A DNA stretch of 20,983 nt from JANMDU01 sp031388245 (GTDB lineage Bacteria > Pseudomonadota > Gammaproteobacteria > Burkholderiales > Burkholderiaceae_C): contig JANNED010000242.1 in assembly GCA_031388245.1 (NCBI GenBank), forward strand, positions 1 through 20,983. Direction: 5' to 3'. Below, piece by piece: positions 7,864 to 15,511 of the stretch (its first letter is position 1; the number at the start of each line of letters is the position of its first letter). Below the pieces are notes generated by a model. The model saw nothing but the letters and a program-made list of their open reading frames with translations, had not been told where the DNA came from and ran no database searches. Both the position numbers and the translations under genes were made by a program.

Positions 7864-7911
7864 GCGCTACAGAATGGGTAGCGCGGGGATCGCGGCAGCG
7901 CCGATTTTTTT
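7864..7911 (+). terminator. Rho-independent terminator candidate with a preceding hairpin
   Basis: GCGCTAC (7864-7870) pairs perfectly with GTAGCGC (7878-7884) around a 7-base loop. Directly after it, CGGC (7893-7896) pairs with GCCG (7900-7903), followed by A and seven T (7905-7911). The T run places the terminator on the plus strand. Both neighbouring genes, priA and hemE, read leftward, so it would end an unannotated rightward transcript arising inside the gap. Confidence 0.4.
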
Positions 7912-7929
7912 GCATCGCAACATGGTTTT

Positions 7930-7938
7930 TGTGCATAA
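7930..7938 (-). promoter_or_regulatory. Second DnaA box
   Basis: TGTGCATAA is the complement of TTATGCACA, a match to the DnaA consensus TTATNCACA. It has the same orientation as the box at 7742-7750 and is 188 bases from it, in the same gap. Confidence 0.45.
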
Positions 7939-8024
7939 GTGAATTGCGCTGGCTCTAAAAATGCAAACTTTTGTGCTAGCCAAGCGGTTGTTTCAACAAA
8001 AAAGCAGGGAAGTTAGCATCCGCT

Positions 8025-9146
8025 TCAGCTTTGCGCAAGGCGTATTGCGCGAGACTGGCTTTTGACAGCATCGACCAACACACTCACATGCTCTGGCGGC
8101 GTGAATTGGCTGATGCCATGACCGAGATTGAAAATATGCGTTGGGCCAGAGCCAAGGCCTTGATGCGGTATGCCGAAATCGGCCAGCACCCCAGCCACTT
8201 CTTGAACAATCGCCTCAGGCGGCGCAAACAAAATATTGGGATCGATGTTGCCCTGCAAGGCTTTGCCCGTGCCTTGCAGGGCGCTGCGGGCACTGCTTAA
8301 GCTGCATGTCCAATCCAGCCCAATCACTTCACAGGGCAAATCGCGCATGGCTTGCAGCCACAAGCCACCGCCTTTGGTAAACACAATGCGCGGCACGATA
8401 TGGCCCGCCGCACCTGTGCGCTTGAGTTGCATCAAGACGCGCTGCGTATAGGCTAAGCTGAATGCTTTGAAAGCGGCATGCGAGAGTGCGCCGCCCCAGC
8501 TGTCAAACACCATCACAGCTTGTGCGCCCGCATCAATCTGCGCATTGAGATACGCGGCCACTGAATCTGCATTGATGGCCAAGATGCGATGCATCAAATC
8601 CGGCCGCGCATACATCATGCTTTTCACAAGGCGGAAATCATCGCTGCCGCCGCCCTCGACCATGTAACAAGCCAGCGTCCAAGGGCTGCCAGAGAAACCG
8701 ATCAAGGGAACGCGTTGCTTGCCATTTTGAATCAGCGCTTTGCGAATGGAAGACACCGCATCAAACACATACTGCAACTGAGCCATATCGGGCACTTGAA
8801 GCGCCGCCACGCCCGCCTCATCGCGCACGGGCTTGGCAAATTTTGGGCCCTCGCCCGTCTCAAACGACAGCTCCAAGCCCATGGCATCGGGCACGGTGAG
8901 AATGTCAGAAAACAAAATGGCCGCATCCAAATCGTAGCGATCCAGCGGCTGCAAAGTCACCTCGGTCGCGTAATCGCGGTTTGTGGCCAGCCCCATGAAG
9001 CTGCCCGCTTTCGCGCGTGTGGCTTTGTATTCAGGCAAATAGCGCCCCGCTTGGCGCATCAGCCAAATGGGGGTGTAAGGCGTGGCCTGCCCCAAACAGG
9101 CTTGCAGGAAAGTGGCGTTGTGAAGCGGGGAGAAATCAGAAGTCAT
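8025..9146 (-). CDS. hemE: Uroporphyrinogen decarboxylase
   Basis: Decarboxylates the four acetate side chains of uroporphyrinogen III to give coproporphyrinogen III in heme synthesis, in the cytoplasm. From ATG 9146 the protein has 373 residues, close to the family's 355-370. LMRQAGRYLPEY (29-40) is the first signature and contains the substrate-binding arginines. FSDIL holds the catalytic Asp81, and GFSGSPWTL (150-158) is the second signature. A longer frame to 9185 adds 13 residues of no family character, so I use MTSDFSPL as the start. It lies 48 bases downstream of the triheme cytochrome gene in the same direction. Heme supply beside c-type cytochromes makes sense, although hemE-priA linkage is the more usual neighbourhood. 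Confidence 0.96.
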   Translation of the reverse strand: MTSDFSPLHNATFLQACLGQATPYTPIWLMRQAGRYLPEYKATRAKAGSFMGLATNRDYATEVTLQPLDRYDLDAAILFSDILTVPDAMGLELSFETGEGPKFAKPVRDEAGVAALQVPDMAQLQYVFDAVSSIRKALIQNGKQRVPLIGFSGSPWTLACYMVEGGGSDDFRLVKSMMYARPDLMHRILAINADSVAAYLNAQIDAGAQAVMVFDSWGGALSHAAFKAFSLAYTQRVLMQLKRTGAAGHIVPRIVFTKGGGLWLQAMRDLPCEVIGLDWTCSLSSARSALQGTGKALQGNIDPNILFAPPEAIVQEVAGVLADFGIPHQGLGSGPTHIFNLGHGISQFTPPEHVSVLVDAVKSQSRAIRLAQS

Positions 9147-9194
9147 GCTGCGATTATCCGTGTCTGCTGAGGCAGCTTCTCGCAAGTGTTGAAT

Positions 9195-10574
9195 TTATTG
9201 CAGCACACCGCGCCGCTGCGCCACCACTTCGGCGCCACTCACGGCCTTGGCTTGATTGCCCCAACTGCTGCGAATGTAGCTGGCCACAGACGCGATGTCT
9301 TCATCGCTGAGCAGATGAACGAAGGGCGGCATGCCATAGGGGCGCGGGTTGCCTGCCGTCGTAGGCGCATAGCCGCCTGCCAAGATGATGCGGATGAGAT
9401 TGGCGCTGGATGCCATCGTCACGGCGCGGTTGCTCGCCAGCGCAGGCAACGCCACATTGCCTTCTGCTTTTAAACCTTGGCCATTCTCGCCGTGACAGGT
9501 GGCGCAATGCTGCGCATAGAGCCGCGCGCCTTGGCTGCGCAGGCGCTCGTCTAGCGATGCACTGCTGCGCTGAGCCGCCTGGGGCGCTTGCAGCACGGGC
9601 AGGCTTTGCAGGTAGGCGGCTGCAGCGTTCAAATCGACATCGCTCCAGTGCTGCGTGCTCTTACTCACGACTTCTGCCATCGGCCCGAGCACGGATGCAT
9701 TCGTCGTGATGCCGTTTTTGAGTAGCGCCACCACTTGGCTTTTCGACCAGTGCTGCACGCCGGCTTCTTCGCGTGCATGCAGAGAGGGTGCATACCAATC
9801 GTGCATCGGCATCAGTGCACCGGCAAACTGCTCATTCTTGGCAGCGCCCAATGCGTTGCGCTGCGCATGGCAGGCGCTGCAATGGCCCAAGCCCCGCACC
9901 AGGTATTCACCTCGTTCTATCTCATTTTTTAAGCTGTTTGGGCTAGATGCCGGCATAGAATAAGCATAGCGTGCTATTGAATCAGGAGTATTGTTCTCAA
10001 AATACAAACTGCGCCACACCGCCAACGCCACCTGCGTATTGAACGGAAACGCCAGCTCATGCGCCCGATTGCTCTGCGCCACAGGCTGCACGCCTTGCAT
10101 CAAGTAAGCATACAGCGCATCGCTGTCAGCGCGGTGGATGTGTGTGTAATTCGTGTAGGGGAAAGCCGGCGTAAGCAGCTTGCCGCTTGCGCTCACACCT
10201 TGATTCAAAGCGCGGTAAAAAGCATCGGCGCTCCAGCTGCCGATGCCGTGTTGCACATCAGGCGTGATGTTGCTCGCAAACACCGCGCCAAACGGCGTGT
10301 GAATCGCCTTGCCACCTGCATAGGCTGCGCCGCCGCGATCGGTGTGGCAAGCGGCGCAGTTGCCTAAAGTGGCCAGATAGGCACCGCGCTGTATTTCTAA
10401 CTGGTTTTGAGAGCCTTTTGGAGCATGAGCCGGCATGCTCATTGCACGGAATGCTACCAATTCGAGAGTGACTCTTGCGAGGCAAACAGCCGCCAGTATC
10501 ATCGCCAGAGCAGCGGCCATCCACATGCAGCGCCGCGCGGAGCTCGCCTCCAGCCAAGCCGTGCGCCAATTCAA
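9195..10574 (-). CDS. Membrane-anchored triheme cytochrome c
   Basis: A 459-residue electron-transfer protein with three c-type heme sites: CAACH (73-77), CSACH (232-236) and CATCH (357-361). This is the layout of the cytochrome subunit of alcohol, gluconate and aldehyde dehydrogenase complexes, which pass electrons to ubiquinone or a terminal oxidase from the periplasmic face of the membrane. I chose TTG 10574: it overlaps the upstream cytochrome's stop (TTGA), has GGGGG at 6 bases, and puts arginines before the hydrophobic anchor (about 19-35). ATG 10526 is the alternative and would lose those arginines. No dehydrogenase subunit is nearby. Repeat copy D (and the diverged copy G) lies in frame; residues about 196-210 come from copy D, just before the second heme domain. 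Confidence 0.88.
   Translation of the reverse strand: MNWRTAWLEASSARRCMWMAAALAMILAAVCLARVTLELVAFRAMSMPAHAPKGSQNQLEIQRGAYLATLGNCAACHTDRGGAAYAGGKAIHTPFGAVFASNITPDVQHGIGSWSADAFYRALNQGVSASGKLLTPAFPYTNYTHIHRADSDALYAYLMQGVQPVAQSNRAHELAFPFNTQVALAVWRSLYFENNTPDSIARYAYSMPASSPNSLKNEIERGEYLVRGLGHCSACHAQRNALGAAKNEQFAGALMPMHDWYAPSLHAREEAGVQHWSKSQVVALLKNGITTNASVLGPMAEVVSKSTQHWSDVDLNAAAAYLQSLPVLQAPQAAQRSSASLDERLRSQGARLYAQHCATCHGENGQGLKAEGNVALPALASNRAVTMASSANLIRIILAGGYAPTTAGNPRPYGMPPFVHLLSDEDIASVASYIRSSWGNQAKAVSGAEVVAQRRGVLQ
9948..9990 (-). repeat. Dispersed 43-base repeat, copy D, inside the triheme cytochrome gene
   Basis: On the minus strand it reads from TACTCCTGATTCAATAGC to TTATTCTATGCCGGCA. The last 14 bases of the core are identical to copy E. 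It is read in frame as TPDSIARYAYSMPA between the first and second heme domains. Similarity to copy F extends beyond the core (GCCCAAA downstream in both). Confidence 0.75.
10428..10470 (-). repeat. Possible diverged copy G of the 43-base repeat
   Basis: On the minus strand it runs from CACTCTCGAATTGGTAGC to GCATGCCGGCT, the same length as the core and sharing TAGC and the ATGCCGGC end. It encodes TLELVAFRAMSMPA, in the same frame as copy D of the same gene and likewise just before a heme domain. Shared ancestry of the two cytochrome domains could explain part of this, so it is less certain than copies A-F. Confidence 0.4.
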
Positions 10575-11326
10575 TTCACACCCCCGCAATTCAGAGGCAA
10601 AGGCGCAGGCAAACTGGCCACCGATGCGGTTGGCTTGGCCGCAGCTGGCACGCGCTGCGCAGCCAGCCAAGTGCTCACAGCGCTCACGTCTTGCGGACTC
10701 AATTTCTTTGCCACACTCGCCATGCAATCCGGCCCGGACTTGTCAGTTTGCGCACGCCGCATTCCTGTCTGCCATGCGCCCACTTGCCCCGCCATGTAAT
10801 CACGCGGCAAGCCCAGCAGGCCGGGAATCGCCGGCTGCACACCCAGCAAATTCGCGCCGTGGCAGCTTGCGCAAGCCGCAATGCCTTTGGCTTGATCACC
10901 CTTCAAAGCCAATTGCTGCCCGCGCTGCATCTCTGCCGCGCTCGTGCCCACAGGCGGCGCTTGCGGCTCGGAGTAAGGCAAATCCAAAAGCGCAAAATAC
11001 TGCGCCATCTCCAGCAGCGCCGCATCGTTCAAATGCTCCACCAATCCCACCATCAGACCATAATGCCGCCGCCCATCGCGAAAATTCTTGAGTTGATTGT
11101 GCAAATACCCGGCAGGTTTGCCCGCAATACGCGGAAAGTAAACCTCATTGGCCGTGCGCCCCACCGTGGCAGTCGCTCCCGCGCCGTGGCAGGTGGTGCA
11201 AGCTTGCATGCGCTTGGCGTTGTCGCTGGGTAAGGTCTGCGCATCGGAGATTGGATGCAGAAGCGCGAGAATGGCTACAAGAGCGAATAGCTTGAATAAT
11301 TTCACTGTCTGATGATACTTTGCCAT
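10571..11326 (-). CDS. Diheme c4-like cytochrome c
   Basis: A periplasmic electron carrier of 251 residues with a signal peptide (basic MAKYHQTVKLFK, hydrophobic 12-24, probable cleavage after Ala29 in ISDA-QT). It has two heme-binding sites, CTTCH (43-47) and CASCH (152-156), one in each of two similar halves, as in cytochrome c4. The GKPAGYLHNQLKNFRDG segment is characteristic of c4-type proteins. A Pro/Ala-rich tail ends in CGGVN. Its stop overlaps the TTG start of the triheme cytochrome, so the two are almost certainly made together and probably pass electrons to each other or to an oxidase. The start ATG 11326 is well placed for the signal peptide. Confidence 0.9.
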   Translation of the reverse strand: MAKYHQTVKLFKLFALVAILALLHPISDAQTLPSDNAKRMQACTTCHGAGATATVGRTANEVYFPRIAGKPAGYLHNQLKNFRDGRRHYGLMVGLVEHLNDAALLEMAQYFALLDLPYSEPQAPPVGTSAAEMQRGQQLALKGDQAKGIAACASCHGANLLGVQPAIPGLLGLPRDYMAGQVGAWQTGMRRAQTDKSGPDCMASVAKKLSPQDVSAVSTWLAAQRVPAAAKPTASVASLPAPLPLNCGGVN

Positions 11327-11637
11327 GAATAACCGTGTGGGTCATCCAAGGTTGCAGCCATTCAACTTGAGTTAGAAAACTGCTCGACATTCCAGTGGAT
11401 GCATCAATGCCCAATGCCCTGCCTGAGAAGTTTCGCCATCAAGTCATCGCGCAAGCCATGCCGGTATGAATGCACCCGAGCATGTTGCAGATTATTTAGG
11501 CCATATCACAGTGCCTTGACCTCAATAGAAAATTCGCATGCTTACGGGGCACATCATTCCACCCAAAAAAAGCTGAAAAATCGACACAATAATTTGAGAG
11601 CTGTATATAATCACATCACGACTTCACCGGAGACATT
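11327..11637. other. 311-base gap without a convincing gene
   Basis: Lies between the leftward c4 cytochrome and the rightward methyltransferase. Two short plus-strand pieces, in different frames and each ended by a stop, read LPEKFRHQVIAQAMPV (about 11420-11467) and MNAPEHVADYLGHITVP (11467-11517). Their RH and LGH spacing vaguely recalls the C-terminal end of a tyrosine recombinase, but this is too weak to call a pseudogene. The right end holds the methyltransferase promoter. Confidence 0.4.
11581..11611 (+). promoter_or_regulatory. Sigma-70 promoter candidate for the restriction-modification genes
   Basis: A perfect TATAAT (11606-11611) is preceded by TCGACA (11581-11586), one base from the -35 consensus, with a 19-base spacer, slightly long. 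Transcription would start near 11618, leaving a leader of about 20 bases that carries GGAG (11629-11632), 5 bases before the methyltransferase ATG. Confidence 0.55.
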
Positions 11638-12633
11638 ATGTTCAAGCAGCTAGACTTTGCTCATGATCCCGTCACTCACGAGCATCTGATGGCTCATACT
11701 TCATTGAACGCGATGTTTTCAGTGGTTTCACTGTTCTCGGGTTGCGGTGGTATGGATTTAGGTTTTCAAGGTGGTTTCAAATTTTTAGGCAAACGCTACG
11801 CGAAGCAGCCCTTTGATATTCAATGGGCCAATGACTTTAATGAGGCTGCATGCCGCACTTATTTTAAAAACGTAGGGCAGCATATTCAGTGCGGCGATGT
11901 TTGGGAAAAAATTTCTGAACTTCCTAAAAGCACCGATGTGGTGATTGGAGGCTTCCCTTGCCAGGATATTTCCGTCAATGGCAAGGGTGCCGGTGTCGAT
12001 GGCAAGCGCAGTGGCCTGTATCGCGCTATGGTGCAAGTGGTCAAACAGCTTCAACCCAAAATCTTCGTTGCAGAAAACGTCAAAGGGTTGCTGATGCGAC
12101 ACAACGAAAAATCTTTGGAGCGCGTCATTCATGATTTTTCTGCTCTTGGCTATGACGTCCAATACAAACTGTATAGCGCCGCAGACTATGGTGTGCCGCA
12201 AACGCGCGAGCGCGTGATCATTGTAGGCACACGACAAAAGAACACGTTCTTTGTTCCACCAAAACCAACACACATCGGGGCACACATTACCGCAAGCCAA
12301 GCGATTCATGACCTAGAAGATTTGCCTGAAGATGCGGCTTTCAGCCATATCTGGAGTCGCGCGAGCAAGAGTGCCGAGCAAGGTAGCCGGCATCTCAAAG
12401 CAGATCGCCCTGGCTACACGATTCGAGCGGAGTGCCATGGCAACATCCAGTTTCATTATTCCAAGCCTCGCCGCATGTCGATGCGAGAAGCGGCTAGGTT
12501 TCAGTCGTTTCCAGATAACTTTCACTTTGATGCAGGGCTTCGTGAAACTGAGAGGATGATTGGCAATGCCGTGCCACCTGTTTTGGCTTGGCATGTCGCG
12601 AATGCTGTCAAAAAATACCTTCAAACTGTTTGA
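11638..12633 (+). CDS. DNA (cytosine-5-)-methyltransferase of a type II restriction-modification system
   Basis: Transfers a methyl group from S-adenosylmethionine to carbon 5 of cytosine and so protects host DNA from the nuclease encoded next. The 331-residue protein shows the conserved motifs in order: I FSGCGGMDLGF (33-43), IV GGFPCQDIS with catalytic Cys108, VI ENVKGLL (146-152), VIII QTRERV (188-193), IX RMSMREAARFQSFP (279-292) and X IGNAVPP (308-314). The target-recognition region between VIII and IX is short (about 200-275) and includes RPGYTIRAECHGNIQFH. The recognition site cannot be read from this. ATG 11638 has GGAG at good distance; about 28 residues precede motif I. Confidence 0.95.
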   Translation: MFKQLDFAHDPVTHEHLMAHTSLNAMFSVVSLFSGCGGMDLGFQGGFKFLGKRYAKQPFDIQWANDFNEAACRTYFKNVGQHIQCGDVWEKISELPKSTDVVIGGFPCQDISVNGKGAGVDGKRSGLYRAMVQVVKQLQPKIFVAENVKGLLMRHNEKSLERVIHDFSALGYDVQYKLYSAADYGVPQTRERVIIVGTRQKNTFFVPPKPTHIGAHITASQAIHDLEDLPEDAAFSHIWSRASKSAEQGSRHLKADRPGYTIRAECHGNIQFHYSKPRRMSMREAARFQSFPDNFHFDAGLRETERMIGNAVPPVLAWHVANAVKKYLQTV

Positions 12634-12638
12634 GTTTC

Positions 12639-13670
12639 ATGCAGCAGAAACAATTTGAGTCGCTGCTCGATGCAGTTTGCACACAGCTGACGCGAGAATC
12701 ACTGACTCACGTATTTGACTCAGCAAAGGCTTTTGAAACGCGTGTACGTGAGGTCATGCAGACCAATCTTCCGGATCCTTCTGTCACCATCGATTTTGAC
12801 CCGCACTCACAAGCATTTCCCGATATCGCAGTGGGCGAGTATGGTATTGAAGTCAAATTTAGTTTGAGTGATACGTGGCGCAGCGTGGCCAATAGTGTGT
12901 TGGAGCGAAATCGCATTGAGTCGATCAAAACCATTTACATCGTTTTCGGCAAGATGGGCGGTGTACCCGAGGTGAAATGGGGCGAATACGAAAAATCTGT
13001 GATTCATGTGCGCACATCACATGTCCCAAGGTTTGAAGTTGAACTCAATTCAAAGAAATCTCTTTTTCAACAAATGGGCATCAGCTACGATGACTTTCGT
13101 CAACTACCCATGGTCGAGAAAATGACACATATCCGTAGCTATGCCCGCAGCCGCTTGGAAAAGGGCCAGAGACTATGGTGGATGGGCGATGAGGCGAGCC
13201 ACTCTGAGCACAGCGTTCCAATAGCCGCGCGGCTCTACACTGAATTGCCTCTCGCAGAGAAACTCCGCTTGCGAGCAGAAGCCGTGTTGCTTTGCCCGCA
13301 AGTCGTCAAACCTGGTGGCGCGAAAAATAAATACGATGATGTGGCTTTGTATTTGCTCACCTATCACGGCGTTCTCGCTCATCAAACACGAGATTTATTT
13401 TCTGCAGGCAGTGTTAGCAACCCAACCAATGACAAGAAAGGTGGGCGCTATGTGCCTCGCGCTTTAAGTCTTCTTGAGCCGCACATGCTAGAAGCTGCCA
13501 AACACATGGATACACAGCTGTTTCAAGAGTATTGGGAATATCCAGCAAAGCCTGAAGAGCGTATTACCATGTGGCTTACAAAAGCAGATGCTTTTGCGAA
13601 GGGCTGGATACCTTCAAAAAGCCTTTTTATGGCCACACCGACCGCCTCGCCAACTATTTTTCAACCATGA
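12639..13670 (+). CDS. Type II restriction endonuclease, PD-(D/E)XK type (inferred)
   Basis: A 343-residue protein starting 5 bases after the methyltransferase stop, so probably translationally coupled to it. It contains a clear PD-(D/E)XK nuclease centre: PDIAVGEYGIEVK gives Asp62, Glu71 and Lys73, with Glu33 upstream as a possible fourth metal ligand. This motif plus the position beside a C5 methyltransferase makes it the cognate restriction enzyme; I do not recognise a named family. The C-terminal half (about 150-343) shows no motif I know and may recognise DNA or form the dimer. ATG 12639 is preferred over an upstream frame that runs into the methyltransferase. By eye the gene is AT-richer than its neighbours, consistent with transfer as a unit. 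Confidence 0.82.
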   Translation: MQQKQFESLLDAVCTQLTRESLTHVFDSAKAFETRVREVMQTNLPDPSVTIDFDPHSQAFPDIAVGEYGIEVKFSLSDTWRSVANSVLERNRIESIKTIYIVFGKMGGVPEVKWGEYEKSVIHVRTSHVPRFEVELNSKKSLFQQMGISYDDFRQLPMVEKMTHIRSYARSRLEKGQRLWWMGDEASHSEHSVPIAARLYTELPLAEKLRLRAEAVLLCPQVVKPGGAKNKYDDVALYLLTYHGVLAHQTRDLFSAGSVSNPTNDKKGGRYVPRALSLLEPHMLEAAKHMDTQLFQEYWEYPAKPEERITMWLTKADAFAKGWIPSKSLFMATPTASPTIFQP

Positions 13671-13681
13671 AATCGGCAGGT

Positions 13682-13724
13682 TGCCGGCATAGAATATGCG
13701 CAGAGCGCTATCAAAAGAGAAGCG
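13682..13724 (-). repeat. Dispersed 43-base repeat, copy E, between convergent genes
   Basis: On the minus strand it begins directly after the ligase stop codon (CGCTTCTCTTTTGATAGC) and ends ATATTCTATGCCGGCA. It occupies nearly the whole 54-base gap between the convergent nuclease and ligase genes. Similarity to copy A continues past the core towards 13660, reaching the nuclease stop codon. Confidence 0.75.
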
Positions 13725-15443
13725 CTAGGCCGACTTCTCTTTCTCCTGCAACAACCTCCACATCACCTTGCCGCTGCCGCTCTTAGGCAGCGCAGATGCA
13801 AATTCCACGAAGCGCGGCACTTTGTAGACGGCCATGTTGTCTCGGCACCAAGCGATGATGTCTTGCTCGCTGACTTGGCCCACATGCGAGGCGCGCAGCA
13901 CGACGACGGCTTTGACCGTCTCGCCACGATAAGCATCGAGTGACGCAATCACGCAGGCCTCGGCAATCGCAGGATGCTTGAACATCAGCGCTTCCACCTC
14001 TGCTGGCCAGACCTTGAAGCCGCTGGCGTTGATCATGCGTTTTAAGCGGTCGGTCATGAAGAAATAGCCTTCTTCATCAACACGGCCTATATCGCCGCTG
14101 CGAAAGAAGGTGTGGCCGTCTAGCTCGATGAAAGCTTTGGCGGTGGCCTCGGGATTTTTCCAATAGCCTTTGAAATTCATCGGCCCGCGCATCACAATCT
14201 CGCCCACCTCGCCTTGCGGCACTTCTAGCAATGTCTCGGCATGGATCACGCGCGCATCGCAGCTGATAAAGGGCACGCCGAGGCATTGCTGCTTGGGGCG
14301 ATCTGACGGGTTGGTATGGCTGGGCGCAGCAGTTTCCGTCAAGCCGTAGCCTTCGACATAGCGCAAACCAAATTGCTCCAACAGGCGTTGCGCCACAGCC
14401 TGCGGCATCGCCGCACCGCCGCCGCCGATGTACACCAAGCTGCTTAAATCGTATTGGTCAAAGCTGGGCGAGGCGAGCAGATCGATCACCATCGTAGGAA
14501 TATTCGTCCAATGCGTCACCTTGTGGCGCGAGATCAAGCGACCCGCCAAATCGCGATCCCAGCGCGGCATGATCACCAGCGTTGCGCCCGCATAGAGCGA
14601 TGCATGCATCAGGCTGACCATGCCCGTGATGTGAAACATCGGCACGGCAGCAAGCGTGACGTTTTGCGCTGTGCCATTGCCCCACCAAATACTGGCCACA
14701 GCATTGTGCATCAGCGAGCCATGCGTGTGCATGCAGCCTTTGGGCAAACCAGTGGTGCCGCTGGTATACGGCAGCATGGCCAGATCATCGCTCGTGGCTG
14801 TCACGGGCGGCAAAGCTTGCGTGATGCCTTCAGCCAACACATCGTTCCAAGCATGCGTTTGCGTCTCTTTCATCGCGGGCAACGCATGCTTGGTGAGCAG
14901 CCAATCCTGCCAAGCAGGCGGCATGTCTTTTTTCGCTTCGTGACCCGATATGTCGCCCAAACCATCACTCATGTGCGTCACGATCAGATGCTTCAAGCGC
15001 TGCTCGGGTGGCAAGGCGTTTGAAGCTGCGGCCCACTCGGCGGCAAGATCAGCAGAGGTGATCACGATGCGTGTATCGGGATCGGTGATGTAGTGTTTGA
15101 GCTCCTCGGCTTTGTTCATCGGGTTCACGGGAACGACCACCGCATCCAACCTCAGAATCGCGAAATGCGAGATCACAAGCTGCGGGCAATTTTGCATGCA
15201 AACGACGATTCTGCTCCCTTTTTGGGCATCTAGCCGGCATAGATATTGCGCAAGATGCTCTGAATATGATAGCAACTGCGCATAGCTCACTGCCTTGTCA
15301 AAGAAGCGCAGCGCACACTTATCAGGGTAGCGCAATGCATTGATGCTTAAGTTATTCCACAGCGAGCCCGCAGGCGGCGTGAGGCTGTGCGGCAGGCGAG
15401 CTGGCCAATGCGCAAAATGCGCGGCGCTTGTGTTTGTTTTCAA
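13725..15443 (-). CDS. AMP-dependent acyl-CoA synthetase/ligase (long-chain type)
   Basis: Activates a carboxylic acid with ATP to an acyl-adenylate and then to the CoA thioester. The protein has 572 residues from TTG 15443, which has AGGAG at 5 bases; the family's typical N-terminus, HFAHWPARLP, follows at once. Longer frames to 15614 add no family sequence. Motifs: phosphate loop TSGTTGLPKG (227-236), YGLTET (366-371), SGDIG (449-453), DRLKRMI (465-471) and the C-terminal catalytic lysine Lys559 in PKSGSGKV. The substrate is probably a fatty or aromatic acid and cannot be fixed from sequence. It is divergent from the TctC-type binding protein, 68 bases apart, so both may serve uptake and activation of one organic acid. 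Residues about 57-72 are encoded by repeat copy F. Confidence 0.9.
   Translation of the reverse strand: MKTNTSAAHFAHWPARLPHSLTPPAGSLWNNLSINALRYPDKCALRFFDKAVSYAQLLSYSEHLAQYLCRLDAQKGSRIVVCMQNCPQLVISHFAILRLDAVVVPVNPMNKAEELKHYITDPDTRIVITSADLAAEWAAASNALPPEQRLKHLIVTHMSDGLGDISGHEAKKDMPPAWQDWLLTKHALPAMKETQTHAWNDVLAEGITQALPPVTATSDDLAMLPYTSGTTGLPKGCMHTHGSLMHNAVASIWWGNGTAQNVTLAAVPMFHITGMVSLMHASLYAGATLVIMPRWDRDLAGRLISRHKVTHWTNIPTMVIDLLASPSFDQYDLSSLVYIGGGGAAMPQAVAQRLLEQFGLRYVEGYGLTETAAPSHTNPSDRPKQQCLGVPFISCDARVIHAETLLEVPQGEVGEIVMRGPMNFKGYWKNPEATAKAFIELDGHTFFRSGDIGRVDEEGYFFMTDRLKRMINASGFKVWPAEVEALMFKHPAIAEACVIASLDAYRGETVKAVVVLRASHVGQVSEQDIIAWCRDNMAVYKVPRFVEFASALPKSGSGKVMWRLLQEKEKSA
15232..15274 (-). repeat. 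Dispersed 43-base repeat, copy F, inside the acyl-CoA ligase gene
   Basis: On the minus strand it runs from TGCTATCATATTCAGAGC to AATATCTATGCCGGCT. It is read without interruption as part of LLSYSEHLAQYLCRLDA in the N-terminal domain of the ligase, in a different frame from copies C and D. The downstream flank GCCCAAA is shared with copy D. Confidence 0.65.
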
Positions 15444-15511
15444 GGAAACTCCTAGGGGGCGCGGTATGAAGTTGCACCTATCATGCATGCTTTCTCCCAT
15501 CGCACCTTGCC

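Noticed and set aside
10148..10190. AGCCGGC at about 10165 as a further repeat end
   Set aside because: The neighbouring bases do not follow the repeat core; a GCCGGC hexamer alone is expected by chance in this GC content.
10435..11233. Long plus-strand open frames over the cytochrome genes
   Set aside because: Antisense to two heme proteins with clear CxxCH motifs; the translations are low-complexity Ala/Arg/Pro/His-rich shadows.
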